Shown: positions 43,475 through 52,555 of the stretch, in pieces
Numbering within the stretch: position 1 is the first letter of the stretch
Layout of the letters: each line of letters opens with the position of its first letter
NCBI RefSeq assembly: GCF_001518015.1
Contig: NZ_LPUY01000138.1
Span: 1-64,000 of the forward strand
Direction: 5' to 3'
DNA: 64,000 nt
DNA from: Tritonibacter horizontis
Lineage (GTDB): Bacteria > Pseudomonadota > Alphaproteobacteria > Rhodobacterales > Rhodobacteraceae
The notes under the pieces: model-generated
The model's input: the letters and a program-made list of their open reading frames with translations, nothing else
Databases searched by the model: none
Told to the model about the DNA's origin: nothing
Translations under genes and position numbers: made by a program

Positions 43475-44796
43475 CGCGCCAGACACAGCCACAACCGCCC
43501 CGTCGCCTGCGCTGCGCCATCTACACCCGCAAATCGAGCGAGGAAGGGCTCGACATGGAGTTCAACAGCCTCGACGCGCAACGGGAGGCGTGTGAGGCCT
43601 ATATCGCCAGCCAGAAGGCAGAGGGTTGGGTATGCCTGCGCGACAAATACAATGACGGCGGCTTCTCCGGTGGCACGCTGGAACGCCCTGCGCTGAAGGA
43701 CCTGATTGCCGACATCGAGGACGGATTGATCGACATCGTCATGGTCTACAAGATCGACCGTCTGTCGCGCGCTTTGATGGATTTCTCCAAACTGGTCGAG
43801 ATCTTCGACAAGCACGGCGTCACCTTCGTGTCCGTCACGCAGTCCTTCAATACGACGACGTCGATGGGGCGGCTGACGCTGAACATCCTGCTCAGCTTCG
43901 CCCAGTTCGAGCGCGAAGTGATCGGCGAGCGGATCCGCGACAAGGTCGCCGCCTCGCGCAAGAAGGGCATCTGGATGGGTGGGCCTGTGCCGCTCGGCTA
44001 TAACGTGAAGGACCGCAAGCTGATCGTGGACCCGGCCGAGGCCGAGACAGTGCGGACGATCTTCACGCTCTACGCCCGGTCCAGTTCCACGGCGCAGGTG
44101 ATCCTAGAGTTGGACGCGCGCGCGATCCTGACCAAGACCGGCAGGCCATACGACAAGACCTCGCTGCTCAAGACCCTGCACAACAAGGTCTATCGTGGCC
44201 TCGCGGTCCACAAGGGCACCGCCTATCCCGGCGAACACGACGCGATCATCGACGAGACGCTCTGGGACGAGGTGCATGAGGTGATCGCGAACAACCGGTA
44301 TCTTAGGAAGGCCGCGGCTCAGGAACCCTCACCGGCGCTGCTGCGCGGGCTGCTCTTCACCGAAACCGGCGTAGCCATGACTCCGCATCACACTAAGAAA
44401 GGCACTCGGCGCTATCGCTACTATGTCTCGATGGACGTGATCAAGAAACGGCCCAAGGCCGAGCTACGAGGGCCGCAGCGGTTGCCGGGTGGCATGGTTG
44501 AGGATGCCGTGGTCGGCGAAATCCGCCGCCTGCTGCGCACCCCGGAGGTCGCTGCGCGAGTGTCGCGGACCCTGCGCAAGGAACGGCCAGACCTTGGCGA
44601 GGCGGACATCAGCGCCTCGCTCACCCAGTTCGACGACATGTGGAGGGCGCTGATCCCGGCCGAACAGGCCCGAGTGGTCAGGCTTCTGGTGGCGCGGGTC
44701 ACCGCCAGCGAGGCTGGGTTGGCTGTCGACCTCCGACACGAGGGTCTAGGCGCGATTGCCGCGCTGATGGCCCCGGCCAAGCCGGAGGTGGCGTGA
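43471..44796 (+). CDS. Large serine recombinase (resolvase/invertase family)
   Basis: A 441-residue integrase from ATG 43471; an open frame extends 37 codons upstream but is antisense to nothing and unlike the family. The N-terminal catalytic domain has IYTRKSSEEG with catalytic Ser22, then YKIDRLSRALMDF and the TTTSMGRLTLNILLSFAQFE segment with REVIGERIRDK. The recombinase domain (WMGGPVPLGYNVKDRKLIVD) and a C-terminal helical region follow. It probably mobilises the island. It is 4-base coupled to DUF2924 upstream and 1-base overlapped with the next gene. Confidence 0.93.
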   Translation: MTRQTQPQPPRRLRCAIYTRKSSEEGLDMEFNSLDAQREACEAYIASQKAEGWVCLRDKYNDGGFSGGTLERPALKDLIADIEDGLIDIVMVYKIDRLSRALMDFSKLVEIFDKHGVTFVSVTQSFNTTTSMGRLTLNILLSFAQFEREVIGERIRDKVAASRKKGIWMGGPVPLGYNVKDRKLIVDPAEAETVRTIFTLYARSSSTAQVILELDARAILTKTGRPYDKTSLLKTLHNKVYRGLAVHKGTAYPGEHDAIIDETLWDEVHEVIANNRYLRKAAAQEPSPALLRGLLFTETGVAMTPHHTKKGTRRYRYYVSMDVIKKRPKAELRGPQRLPGGMVEDAVVGEIRRLLRTPEVAARVSRTLRKERPDLGEADISASLTQFDDMWRALIPAEQARVVRLLVARVTASEAGLAVDLRHEGLGAIAALMAPAKPEVA

Positions 44797-45176
44797 TGGC
44801 AGAGCCCGAGACCCTGCGTGTCCACATCCCACTCACTCTGCGCAATCGTGGCGGCCGCCCGCGCATCCTGCCGCCCAAAGAAATTGAGGTCGCCATGGAT
44901 CGCGGCCAGGACGCCCGCCTCCTGCGCGCTATCGGCCGCGCGTGGGACTGGCGGCGCAGGCTCGAGCACGGCGACGTCAACACCATCGCCGATCTCGCCA
45001 GAGAGGAAGCCATCTCCGACCGCTATGTCAGCCGGGTGATCCGGCTGGCATGGCTCTCGCCATCGGTACTGGAACGGTTGGTCCTGCGGCGCGAGCCCAC
45101 GGTTCTGTCGATCTTCGACCTCTGCGGCGTGGCCGAACTGCCATGGGTCGAGCAGCCGGGGCGCGTGTTTGATTGA
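44796..45176 (+). CDS. Helix-turn-helix protein downstream of the recombinase
   Basis: A 126-residue protein from ATG 44796, whose first base overlaps the recombinase stop (TGATG). It contains GGRPRILPPKEIEVAMDRGQ and a helix-turn-helix-like NTIADLAREEAISDRYVSRV followed by IRLAWLSPSVLERLV, similar to the ParB-type or resolvase C-terminal DNA-binding region. It is commonly found after such recombinases and is probably an accessory DNA-binding factor. Confidence 0.7.
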   Translation: MAEPETLRVHIPLTLRNRGGRPRILPPKEIEVAMDRGQDARLLRAIGRAWDWRRRLEHGDVNTIADLAREEAISDRYVSRVIRLAWLSPSVLERLVLRREPTVLSIFDLCGVAELPWVEQPGRVFD

Positions 45177-45179
45177 GGG

Positions 45180-46010
45180 TCAGTGAAAGCTGGCCTGAAA
45201 GCTCGTGGCGGTCAGCGACACGTGGGCGTCCAGCGGCGGGCGCAGTTCGAACGCCTTCGGCTCGCGTGCAAAGTGATAGAGCCGCATGAGGCACCAGTCC
45301 GCCCGCCGTTCGTCGGCAACAGCCAGCTCGTTCCGCGAAATATGGAATGGTGTGCGTTCCCAGCCGTTGGTCGTCTTCACTTCGATCAGACGGGGCCGAC
45401 CATCCGGCGCATAACTGGCGATATCATACCCCGCGCCATCGCCATCCTCCTCCGAGACCCATCGCACCTTTGACGCAAGATCAGAGCGCCCGGAGCCAGC
45501 CAGCACCGCTTTCTCATGCGCCAGCGCGCGTTCCTCTCCCGCCCGGCCAAGCGCGCGGTTGCGCTCGTCACGCTCCGCCACATCGAATTTGCGGGCGGTG
45601 GCGATGGTTTGCTCAAGTTCAGCCGGAGGCGGTTGGTTGCTGAGCGTCGGGGGCGGTCCAATCCAAAGTTGAGCCGCCTCGCGGAGGCCCATCGCGGGCC
45701 GGTCCGGAATGCGGGACAGCCAGCCGGGGTTGAGTTCCAGCCAACGCGCCACCGCCTCTTCTAGTGTGCCCTGGTAGTTTTGCGCGGGCTTGTAGCCGGG
45801 GATCCAGTCCTCTCCGAGTGCCCGGAGAACTGCGCTAATGTTCTGGTGCTTGAACTCAATCGAACTGCGGTTGCGGTCGATCTGGGCCTGAAGATCGCGA
45901 TTGTGCGCGGCCTTGTTATAGGACTGACCAGCGAAGTCCGCAGCCAGCATCGCGAAGTAATCCGCGACGATCAGGTCATTCTCTGCATCTGTCCAAGGCC
46001 CGTTCGACAT
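45180..46010 (-). CDS. DUF3883 (restriction-nuclease-like) protein
   Basis: A 276-residue protein. The C-terminal third is DUF3883: GRAGEERALAHEKAVL, then Asp196 in DGAGYDIASY and Glu210-Val-Lys212 in RPRLIEVKTTNGW, matching the PD-(D/E)xK nuclease arrangement, followed by PFHISRNELAVADERRADWC. The N-terminal half (DAENDLIVADYFAMLAADFA, IEFKHQNISAVLRALGEDWI) is a module often attached to DUF3883 nucleases. It is convergent with the 126-residue gene. A defence or restriction role is likely, and it forms the right-hand cargo of the island. Confidence 0.8.
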   Translation of the reverse strand: MSNGPWTDAENDLIVADYFAMLAADFAGQSYNKAAHNRDLQAQIDRNRSSIEFKHQNISAVLRALGEDWIPGYKPAQNYQGTLEEAVARWLELNPGWLSRIPDRPAMGLREAAQLWIGPPPTLSNQPPPAELEQTIATARKFDVAERDERNRALGRAGEERALAHEKAVLAGSGRSDLASKVRWVSEEDGDGAGYDIASYAPDGRPRLIEVKTTNGWERTPFHISRNELAVADERRADWCLMRLYHFAREPKAFELRPPLDAHVSLTATSFQASFH

Positions 46011-46403
46011 GCGGCCAGGCTAGACGCGGGAAAATCATTTGTCATCAGCGGTTTCGGTTGGGGAAATGGGATGCAAACCTACCCAAGAGATCCGTCGATT
46101 TACGCTAGCATCCCGAGCAACGCGCCTACCGCATGTTCTGGCTATGTTGCCATCGATGTCGTTCGGAACGCACGTTTGGGTTTTGGCGGAGTTCGGCAGC
46201 AGTGCATTGAAAGGTAACGAGAAAACGAGACCGAACCGAAACGGGTGAGGTTCGCCCAAACTGAGACTGAGGGTCATTTTGAGCCCACCTTCGGCTAGGC
46301 GGCGCGTCTATGAGGTTCGGTCGGTTTCCGCAAACCCCTTTGATAACACGGAAAAATCCGTGCCCGTCAGGGCGGTGTCACTGGTTCGAAATGGGGATAA
46401 TGG
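46011..46403. other. Intergenic stretch between DUF3883 gene and tRNA-Ser
   Basis: 393 bases without a supportable gene. It contains the DUF3883 promoter region and the 3' flank of tRNA-Ser. I looked for a copy of the tRNA 3' end that would mark an attachment site elsewhere in the island and did not see one. Confidence 0.5.
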
Positions 46404-46490
46404 CGGGGAGACAGGGATTCGAACCCTGGGAACGCTCTCACGTTCAACGGTTTTCAAGACCGCCGCATTCGACCACTCTGCCACCTCCCC
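46404..46490 (-). tRNA. tRNA-Ser (anticodon UGA)
   Basis: On the minus strand the sequence starts GGGGAGGTGGCAGAGTGG and has the anticodon loop CTTGAAA flanked by GGT/ACC stems (anticodon TGA). It has the long variable arm typical of serine (GAACGTGAGAGCGTTC) and the T-loop GGTTCGAATCC. Genomic CCA follows at 46401-46403. Decodes UCA and related serine codons. It sits at the right margin of the accessory region. Confidence 0.95.
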
Positions 46491-46809
46491 GGTACCAGCT
46501 CGAATTGTCGTGCGGTGTAGGCTGCTCGTTCGCCAGTGGCAAGGGGAAATCGGGAAAATCCAAGGCGCCTGATGGATTGCTGCGGGCGGATACATCGCCT
46601 CGGGTTCCGGACAGGATCGGGATCACAAACGCGCAATCTGTCGCCCATTCCAGCCAATCCGGGAAACCGCAGGGTTTTCATAGCAAACGACTGCGTTTAT
46701 GCTGCCGCCAAAAGGCGTGTCTGATCGAAAAACCGTCACCGGCCCCAGCCGAGAAACGAGGGCTATGGCACGCAGAGGCTAAGATCACGCCACCCACAGA
46801 AAACAGACC
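46491..46809. other. Intergenic stretch upstream of tRNA-Ser and the SPOR gene
   Basis: 319 bases between the divergent tRNA-Ser and the SPOR lipoprotein gene. Overlapping short frames are antisense noise. Both promoters must lie here; no clear consensus elements stand out. Confidence 0.5.
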
Positions 46810-47769
46810 ATGAGCAGGCAGGACCCCCGGATGAGCAAGCCACAGAATTCCAAAGCAGCCTCGCGCAAGGTCGCTCGACGGAGCGTCCGTCTGGCGCTGG
46901 TCGGCCTGCTGGCGATGGCCGCCTGCACAGACACGCCCTCCCCGGTGGGGGGCGCATCCTCGGGCGACAACAGCGACGGCAAGTCATTCTTTTCGTTTCT
47001 GAAACCAAAGGAAACCGTGGACCAGGGCACACCGACCAATTCGACCAAGCTGGTCGACCGCGATGTCGAGGCACCGGATGTATTTCAGGTCACCGAGGCC
47101 GGGCTTTGGGACGGTCGCCCCTCCATTGGCGGCGTCTGGGTGGCCCATCCGGATGTTGTCGACCCCGAACGCGTGATCATCCGAAACAATGCCAACGGCA
47201 AATTCGTGATCGGCGCCCTGTTCCGCCGCGAACGGGCCATTCCGGGACCACGCTTGCAGGTCTCCTCCGATGCGGCGGCGGCGCTGTCGATGCTGGCCGG
47301 CGCACCGGTCGAGCTGAACGTGACCGCCCTGCGTCGGGAAACGGTTGACACGGCGCCTCCTGCCGCGACCGATGGCCAGATCGAAACACTGGACGATGGC
47401 ACCCCGATTGCCGCCTCGGCCGAGGTGGAAACCCAGACGCTGGACCCCATCGCCAGCGACGCGGCCTCGGCGATTGCCGCCGCCCCGGTGAGCCCGGAAC
47501 CGGTCGCGCCGTCGGCGGCATCGCAACGGTCCGCCCTGTCCAAGCCCTATATTCAGATCGGTATCTTCAGCGTCGAAGCAAATGCCAACCGCACCGCGGA
47601 CCAAATGCGCAACGCCGGGGTGATCCCGACCATTTACGAGCAATCCTCCAACGGCAAACCGTTCTGGCGGGTGGTCGTCGGCCCGGCACAGTCGCGCAGT
47701 GAACGCACGCAACTGCTCAAGAACGTCAAGAGCGCCGGCTTTGCGGACGCTTATGCCGTGACCAACTGA
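46810..47769 (+). CDS. SPOR-domain lipoprotein with degenerate RlpA-like barrel
   Basis: A 319-residue protein from ATG 46810 (46831 also possible). A basic N-terminus and hydrophobic segment end in LLAMAAC with Cys39 as lipid-attachment site. Residues about 95-175 align with the RlpA double-psi barrel: VIIRNNANGKFVIGALFRRE, then PGPRLQVSSDAAAALSM. The catalytic NDRGP motif of RlpA is replaced by FRRERAIPGP, so lytic activity is unlikely. A Pro/Ala-rich linker and a C-terminal SPOR domain (PYIQIGIFSVEANANRTADQ, to the end) bind denuded septal glycan. It lies 58 bases before a D,D-carboxypeptidase gene, consistent with septal cell-wall work. Confidence 0.85.
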   Translation: MSRQDPRMSKPQNSKAASRKVARRSVRLALVGLLAMAACTDTPSPVGGASSGDNSDGKSFFSFLKPKETVDQGTPTNSTKLVDRDVEAPDVFQVTEAGLWDGRPSIGGVWVAHPDVVDPERVIIRNNANGKFVIGALFRRERAIPGPRLQVSSDAAAALSMLAGAPVELNVTALRRETVDTAPPAATDGQIETLDDGTPIAASAEVETQTLDPIASDAASAIAAAPVSPEPVAPSAASQRSALSKPYIQIGIFSVEANANRTADQMRNAGVIPTIYEQSSNGKPFWRVVVGPAQSRSERTQLLKNVKSAGFADAYAVTN

Positions 47770-47827
47770 CCCGGCCCGACCGGCGCGCGAACACAAGAGA
47801 CCTGCGACATCAGGGAGGAGCTTTCCC

Positions 47828-49018
47828 GTGACCACCTGCTTCACTTCGACCTCCGCGACCGCTTGTATGGGCGTGCTGACAGGGCTTTGGCTGGTTCTGT
47901 CCGCGCCCACCGCGCAGGCTTTTGACACCAAGGCGCGCGCCGCTTACGTGATGGATCAGGGCACCGATACCGTGCTGCTCGACAAAAATGCCAATACGCC
48001 GCTGCCCCCGGCCTCAATGTCCAAACTGATGACGCTCTACGTGGCGTTCGAGGCCGTGCGCGACGGGCGATTGACCATGGATGAAGAGCTGCCGGTCAGC
48101 GCCCATGCCATGAGCTATCGCGGGTCGACCATGTTCCTGGACACCACCGACCGGGTGCGGGTCGAGGATCTGCTGCGCGGCATTATCGTGCTGTCCGGCA
48201 ATGACGCCTGCGCCGTTATCGCCGAGGCCCTCAGCCCCGATGGCACCGAGGCGGGATTTGCCCGCTATATGACCCGTCGGGCGCGCGAAATGGGGATGAC
48301 CGACAGCACCTTTACCAACTCCAACGGCTGGCCAGACCCGAACCATAGGATGTCTGTGCGCGACCTTGCGATTCTGGCGGACCGTCTGATCGAAGATTTC
48401 CCCGAGTTTTATCCGCTGTTCTCTGAAAAGGAATTCACGTTCGATGGTCGTGCGCCTTCGAACGTCAACAACCGCAACCCGCTGCTGGCGCTGGATATCG
48501 GGGCTGATGGGCTCAAGACCGGGCATACCGAGGAAGCCGGCTATGGGCTTGTGGGCTCCGCCAAACAGGGGGACCGGCGGGTGATTTTTGTCCTGTCCGG
48601 GCTGAACAGCACCCGCGAACGCGCCGAAGAAAGCGAGGCGGTCGTCAACTGGTCCTTTCGCCAGTTCATCAAGAAAACCCTAGCCCGCCAGGGCCAGCCG
48701 GTTGAACAGGCCGAGGTCTGGATGGGCGACAGTCCGACGGTCGGCCTGGTGCCGGCGCAGGATCTCGAAATCCTGCTCCCCGCCTTGTCGGACGGCGTCG
48801 TCAACGCAGAGGTGGTCTATACCGGCCCGGTCACCGCGCCAATCGTTGCTGGCGAACAGCTGGCCGAACTGGTGCTGCAACCCGAAGACCTGCCGGAAAT
48901 GCGCCTGCCGCTGGTGGCGCAAAACGATGTCGGCACGGGTGGCTTTCCGGTCAAGATCGTGACCGCCGCGCGGATCCTTGTATCCCGCGTTCTGAACGGG
49001 CCAGAGGGCGAACTGTGA
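47828..49018 (+). CDS. dacC: D-alanyl-D-alanine carboxypeptidase (peptidase S11)
   Basis: A 396-residue periplasmic penicillin-binding protein from GTG 47828 (GGGAGGAG upstream). The signal peptide ends near APTAQA. Active-site motifs are Ser63-Met-Ser-Lys66, Ser123-Gly-Asn125 and Lys230-Thr-Gly232. A C-terminal PBP5-like beta domain (about 285-375) and an amphipathic tail for membrane anchoring follow. It trims the terminal D-Ala of pentapeptides. It overlaps tmk by 4 bases; this order (dac-tmk-holB) is common in alphaproteobacteria. The symbol dacA/dacF would be equally valid. Confidence 0.92.
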   Translation: MTTCFTSTSATACMGVLTGLWLVLSAPTAQAFDTKARAAYVMDQGTDTVLLDKNANTPLPPASMSKLMTLYVAFEAVRDGRLTMDEELPVSAHAMSYRGSTMFLDTTDRVRVEDLLRGIIVLSGNDACAVIAEALSPDGTEAGFARYMTRRAREMGMTDSTFTNSNGWPDPNHRMSVRDLAILADRLIEDFPEFYPLFSEKEFTFDGRAPSNVNNRNPLLALDIGADGLKTGHTEEAGYGLVGSAKQGDRRVIFVLSGLNSTRERAEESEAVVNWSFRQFIKKTLARQGQPVEQAEVWMGDSPTVGLVPAQDLEILLPALSDGVVNAEVVYTGPVTAPIVAGEQLAELVLQPEDLPEMRLPLVAQNDVGTGGFPVKIVTAARILVSRVLNGPEGEL

Positions 49019-49689
49019 CATCACCGCAAACCGACGGGCTGTTCCTGACCTTCGAGGGGATCGACGGGTCAGGCAAATCCACACAATGCCGCCTTCTGGC
49101 CGACCATCTGCGCCGCAGCGGGCGTGAGGTTGTCCTGACCCGAGAACCCGGTGGATCACCGGGGGCGGAGGAAATACGGCGTCTGGTCCTGGAAGGCGAT
49201 CCGGACCGGTGGTCGGCAGAGACCGAGCTTTTGCTCTTCACCGCAGCCCGCCGCGACCATCTGGAACGGACGATCCTGCCCGCGCTGCGGGCAGGCAAGG
49301 TCGTCGTCTGCGACCGTTTTGCCGATTCCACCCGGATGTATCAGGGGCTGTCGCGCGGCGACCTGCGCACCACGGTGGATCGCCTGCACAGCCTGATGAT
49401 CGGGCGCGACCCCGACCTGACCGTGCTGATAGATATGGACCCCGCTACCGGGCTCGCCCGTGCCAAGGGTCGACAGGGCAGCGAAGAACGGTTCGAGGAT
49501 TTTGGACTGGACCTGCAGGAAAAGATGCGCGCCGGCTTCCTGTCGCTTGCAGAGGAATTCGCAGACCGGTTCCGTGTCATCGACGGAAACCGACCGGTGG
49601 ATGACGTGGCCGCCGAGGTCGCAGCCACTGTTGCCGCCGCGCTGAGCGCGACACATCCGGCTCCGGCCTCAGAGGAGAGCGGCGGATGA
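49015..49689 (+). CDS. tmk: Thymidylate kinase
   Basis: A 224-residue kinase from GTG 49015. The P-loop is FEGIDGSGKST (residues 13-23). REPGG, the DRFADST motif and the LIDMDP segment match Tmk, with a lid region ARAKGRQGSEERFEDFG. It phosphorylates dTMP to dTDP. It overlaps holB by 4 bases. Confidence 0.95.
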   Translation: MTSPQTDGLFLTFEGIDGSGKSTQCRLLADHLRRSGREVVLTREPGGSPGAEEIRRLVLEGDPDRWSAETELLLFTAARRDHLERTILPALRAGKVVVCDRFADSTRMYQGLSRGDLRTTVDRLHSLMIGRDPDLTVLIDMDPATGLARAKGRQGSEERFEDFGLDLQEKMRAGFLSLAEEFADRFRVIDGNRPVDDVAAEVAATVAAALSATHPAPASEESGG

Positions 49690-50807
49690 GCGACGCAGAA
49701 GACGCGCCCCGCGCCGATCAAACCGAGGGCGCGCCGCACCCGCGCGAAACGGTGCAACTGTTTGGCCAGAGCAAGGCCGAAGCCGCCTTTCTGGAGGCCT
49801 ACACCACCGATCGCCTGCATCACGCCTGGCTGATCATGGGGCCAAAGGGTGTCGGCAAGGCCACGCTGGCCTGGCGCATCGCCCGCTTCCTGCTGGCCAG
49901 CCCCCCGCTTGAGGACGATGGGCTGTTTGGCGCACCGCCGCCGCCAACCAGCCTCGACATTGCCGAGGATCACCCGGTCAGCCATAGCATTCAGGCGCTG
50001 GCCGAACCGGGGCTGGCCGCGATCACCCGCAGCTATAACGACAAGGGCCGCCTGCGCGATCAGATCGTTGTCGACGATATCCGGGTGCTCAACAAATTCT
50101 TCGGCCTGTCCTCGGCCGAAGGCGGGCGCCGTGTCGTGATCGTGGACAGCGCCGACGAAATGAACGCCAACGCCGCCAACGCCCTGTTGAAGATGCTCGA
50201 AGAGCCGCCCGCCCGGACCACGCTGCTGCTGATCTCGCACCAGCCCTCCAGGCTCCTGCCGACCATCCGGTCGCGCTGCCGGACCCTGCGATTGGGGCCG
50301 CTCGCACCAGACGACATGCAAAGAGCATTGGAGCAGGCAGGGGCCGAGCTGCCAGTCGATCCGTCCCATCTGTCGGCCCTTGCCGCCGGATCTGTGGGCG
50401 CGGCGATGCGGCTTTTGTCACTCGACGGGCCGAAACTTTATGGCGAGGTTCTGGCCCTTGCCGACAGCCTGCCGCGACTTGACCGGCAACGCGCGATGGC
50501 CCTCGCGGAAAAGGCCGCTGGGCGAAACGCCGGGGAGCGGTTCGAACTCCTTCTGACCCTGTTTGATCTGGCCTTGGTGCGTCTTGCCCTCACCGGCGCA
50601 ACCGGGCAGCCCCCCGCCCCCGAAGCCGCTCCGAACGAGGCCGCGATCCTGTCCCGCCTGTCGCCCGATGCGCACAAAGCGCGGGCATGGGCGGATCTGG
50701 CCGCCATCGTGACCGAGCGGACACGGCATGGCCAGGCGGTGAACCTTGACCCTGCCGCGCTGGTCCTAGATACGGTGTTCAAGATGCAGGAAACCGCGTC
50801 GCGCTGA
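49686..50807 (+). CDS. holB: DNA polymerase III subunit delta'
   Basis: A 373-residue clamp-loader subunit. It shows GQSKAEAAFLEAYTTDRLHH, AWLIMGPKGVGKATLAWRIA with a P-loop-like sequence, VIVDSADEMNANAANALLKM, then LEEPPARTTLLLISHQPSRL and the arginine-finger region TIRSRCRTL. Zinc-binding Cys residues are absent, as in many alphaproteobacteria. It is part of the dac-tmk-holB-tatD cluster. Confidence 0.93.
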   Translation: MSDAEDAPRADQTEGAPHPRETVQLFGQSKAEAAFLEAYTTDRLHHAWLIMGPKGVGKATLAWRIARFLLASPPLEDDGLFGAPPPPTSLDIAEDHPVSHSIQALAEPGLAAITRSYNDKGRLRDQIVVDDIRVLNKFFGLSSAEGGRRVVIVDSADEMNANAANALLKMLEEPPARTTLLLISHQPSRLLPTIRSRCRTLRLGPLAPDDMQRALEQAGAELPVDPSHLSALAAGSVGAAMRLLSLDGPKLYGEVLALADSLPRLDRQRAMALAEKAAGRNAGERFELLLTLFDLALVRLALTGATGQPPAPEAAPNEAAILSRLSPDAHKARAWADLAAIVTERTRHGQAVNLDPAALVLDTVFKMQETASR

Positions 50808-50901
50808 GGGTCGGCTCCGGCTCCGGGCGGCGCACCGGGCTGCGGCCAAGAACTGCACGACCAGCAAACGGCGACAGGTACAAGGCGACAGAGGCACTAC
50901 T

Positions 50902-51705
50902 ATGACGACCCCGCAGATTACAGACAGCCATTGCCACCTTGATTTTCCCGATTTTGACGGCGAGTTGCCCGATATCCTGTCCCGCGCTGCCGAGGCGGGG
51001 GTGACCCGGATGGTCACCATCTGCACCCGGTTGCGCAATGAACCCGCCGTCCGGGCCCTCGCCGAAGCTCATGCGCCGGTGTTCTACGCCGCAGGCACCC
51101 ACCCGATGAGCGCCGCCGAAGAACCGCTGGCCACGGTCGATGACCTCGTCGCGCTGGCCCAGCATCCGAAATTCGTTGGCATCGGTGAAACCGGGCTGGA
51201 CTACCACTACACCGGCGACAGCGCCGAGGTTCAGCAAGACAGCCTGCGCATCCATATCCGGGCGGCGCAGGAAACCGGATTGCCGTTGATCATCCATGCC
51301 CGCGCGGCAGATGATGACATGACCGCCATCCTGCGCGAAACCCACGCGGAAAAGGCCTTTTCCTGTGTGATGCACTGTTTTTCCTCCTCTGCCGAGCTGG
51401 GCCACGCGGCGCTTGATCTGGGATTCTACCTGTCGATGTCGGGCATCGCCGCCTTCCCCAAGAGCCAGGAGCTGCGCGATATTTTCGCCGAGGCCCCGAT
51501 TGACCGCATTCTGGTGGAGACCGACAGCCCCTACCTCGCGCCGCCCCCCTATCGTGGCAAACGCAACGAACCCGCCTACACCGCCCATACGGCCAAGGTC
51601 GGCGCCGAGGTCTTTGGCCTCGACTATGTGGAATTCGCCGCGCGCACGCAGGAAAATTTCGACCGGCTGTTCTGGAAAGTCGCGCAATACGAGGCCGCCG
51701 CCTGA
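50902..51705 (+). CDS. tatD: TatD-family metal-dependent deoxyribonuclease
   Basis: A 267-residue TIM-barrel hydrolase. Metal ligands are visible in DSHCHLDFPDFD (H-x-H), GIGETGLDYHY (Glu), IIHAR and HCFS (His residues) and VETDSPYLAP (Asp). It is a 3'-5' exonuclease active in DNA repair. In many alphaproteobacteria metG sits between holB and tatD; it is absent here. The stop overlaps the next gene by one base. Confidence 0.93.
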   Translation: MTTPQITDSHCHLDFPDFDGELPDILSRAAEAGVTRMVTICTRLRNEPAVRALAEAHAPVFYAAGTHPMSAAEEPLATVDDLVALAQHPKFVGIGETGLDYHYTGDSAEVQQDSLRIHIRAAQETGLPLIIHARAADDDMTAILRETHAEKAFSCVMHCFSSSAELGHAALDLGFYLSMSGIAAFPKSQELRDIFAEAPIDRILVETDSPYLAPPPYRGKRNEPAYTAHTAKVGAEVFGLDYVEFAARTQENFDRLFWKVAQYEAAA

Positions 51706-52502
51706 TGCCGGAGCTGCGGTGTACGATCCTCGGCTGCGGGTCTTCGGGCGGTGTGCCCCGCCTTGGCGGGCTATGGGGCGACTGCGACCCGAACAATCCC
51801 AAGAACCGCCGCCGCCGCTGTTCGATGCTGGTCGAACGCGACGGGCCAGAAGGCACAACAACGGTGCTGATCGACACCAGCCCGGATATGCGGGATCAAC
51901 TGCTCAGCGCTGGCGTCGGTCGATTGGATGCGGTGGTCTATACCCATTCCCATGCCGATCACGTCCACGGGCTGGATGATCTGCGGATGATCGTTTTCAA
52001 CATGCGCGAACGCCTGCCCGTCTATGCCGACGCGCCGACCCGAACGGACCTCTTGGCGCGATTTGCCTATGCCTTTGTCCAGCCCGAAGGCTCCACCTAC
52101 CCGCCAATCCTCGATATCTGCGACATCGACGGGGCCTTTGTGATCGAGGGCGCTGGCGGTGCGATCCCGTTTCTGCCGTTCCGGGTCAATCATGGCGCCG
52201 TGGACGCATTGGGGTTTCGGATCGGAGATCTGGCCTATCTGCCCGATGTCGCCGCGATCCCGGATCAGGTTGTTCCCGTGCTCGAAGGCCTCGATTGCTG
52301 GGTCCTTGATGCGCTGCGCTACACGCCCCATCCAACCCATTTTTGCTATCAGACCGCGCTGTCGTGGATTGACCGGATGCAACCCAACCGCGCCGTGCTG
52401 ACCAACATGCATATCGACATGGATTACGCCACGGTCGAGGCCGCAACCCCCGACCACATTACACCCGCCTACGACGGCATGGTGATCCACACGGACTACT
52501 GA
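51705..52502 (+). CDS. PhnP-like MBL-fold metallo-hydrolase
   Basis: A 265-residue metallo-beta-lactamase-fold protein. It opens with ILGCGSSGGVPRLGGLWGDC, the PhnP/RNase Z-like start, and has the metal motif THSHADHVHGLDDLR. Later ligands include DAL and THF-CYQTALSW and MHIDMDYA. It probably cleaves a cyclic phosphodiester; the exact substrate is uncertain because no phn genes are nearby. It is co-transcribed with tatD. Confidence 0.88.
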   Translation: MPELRCTILGCGSSGGVPRLGGLWGDCDPNNPKNRRRRCSMLVERDGPEGTTTVLIDTSPDMRDQLLSAGVGRLDAVVYTHSHADHVHGLDDLRMIVFNMRERLPVYADAPTRTDLLARFAYAFVQPEGSTYPPILDICDIDGAFVIEGAGGAIPFLPFRVNHGAVDALGFRIGDLAYLPDVAAIPDQVVPVLEGLDCWVLDALRYTPHPTHFCYQTALSWIDRMQPNRAVLTNMHIDMDYATVEAATPDHITPAYDGMVIHTDY

Positions 52503-52555
52503 CGGCGCACCACCGCAAGACACCGACACCGCCAACGGACAGGACCGGGCACATC

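Noticed and set aside
46404-46490. tRNA-Ser 3' end as the attachment site of the island
   Set aside because: I found no second copy of the tRNA end in the window, and large serine recombinases usually use other sites.
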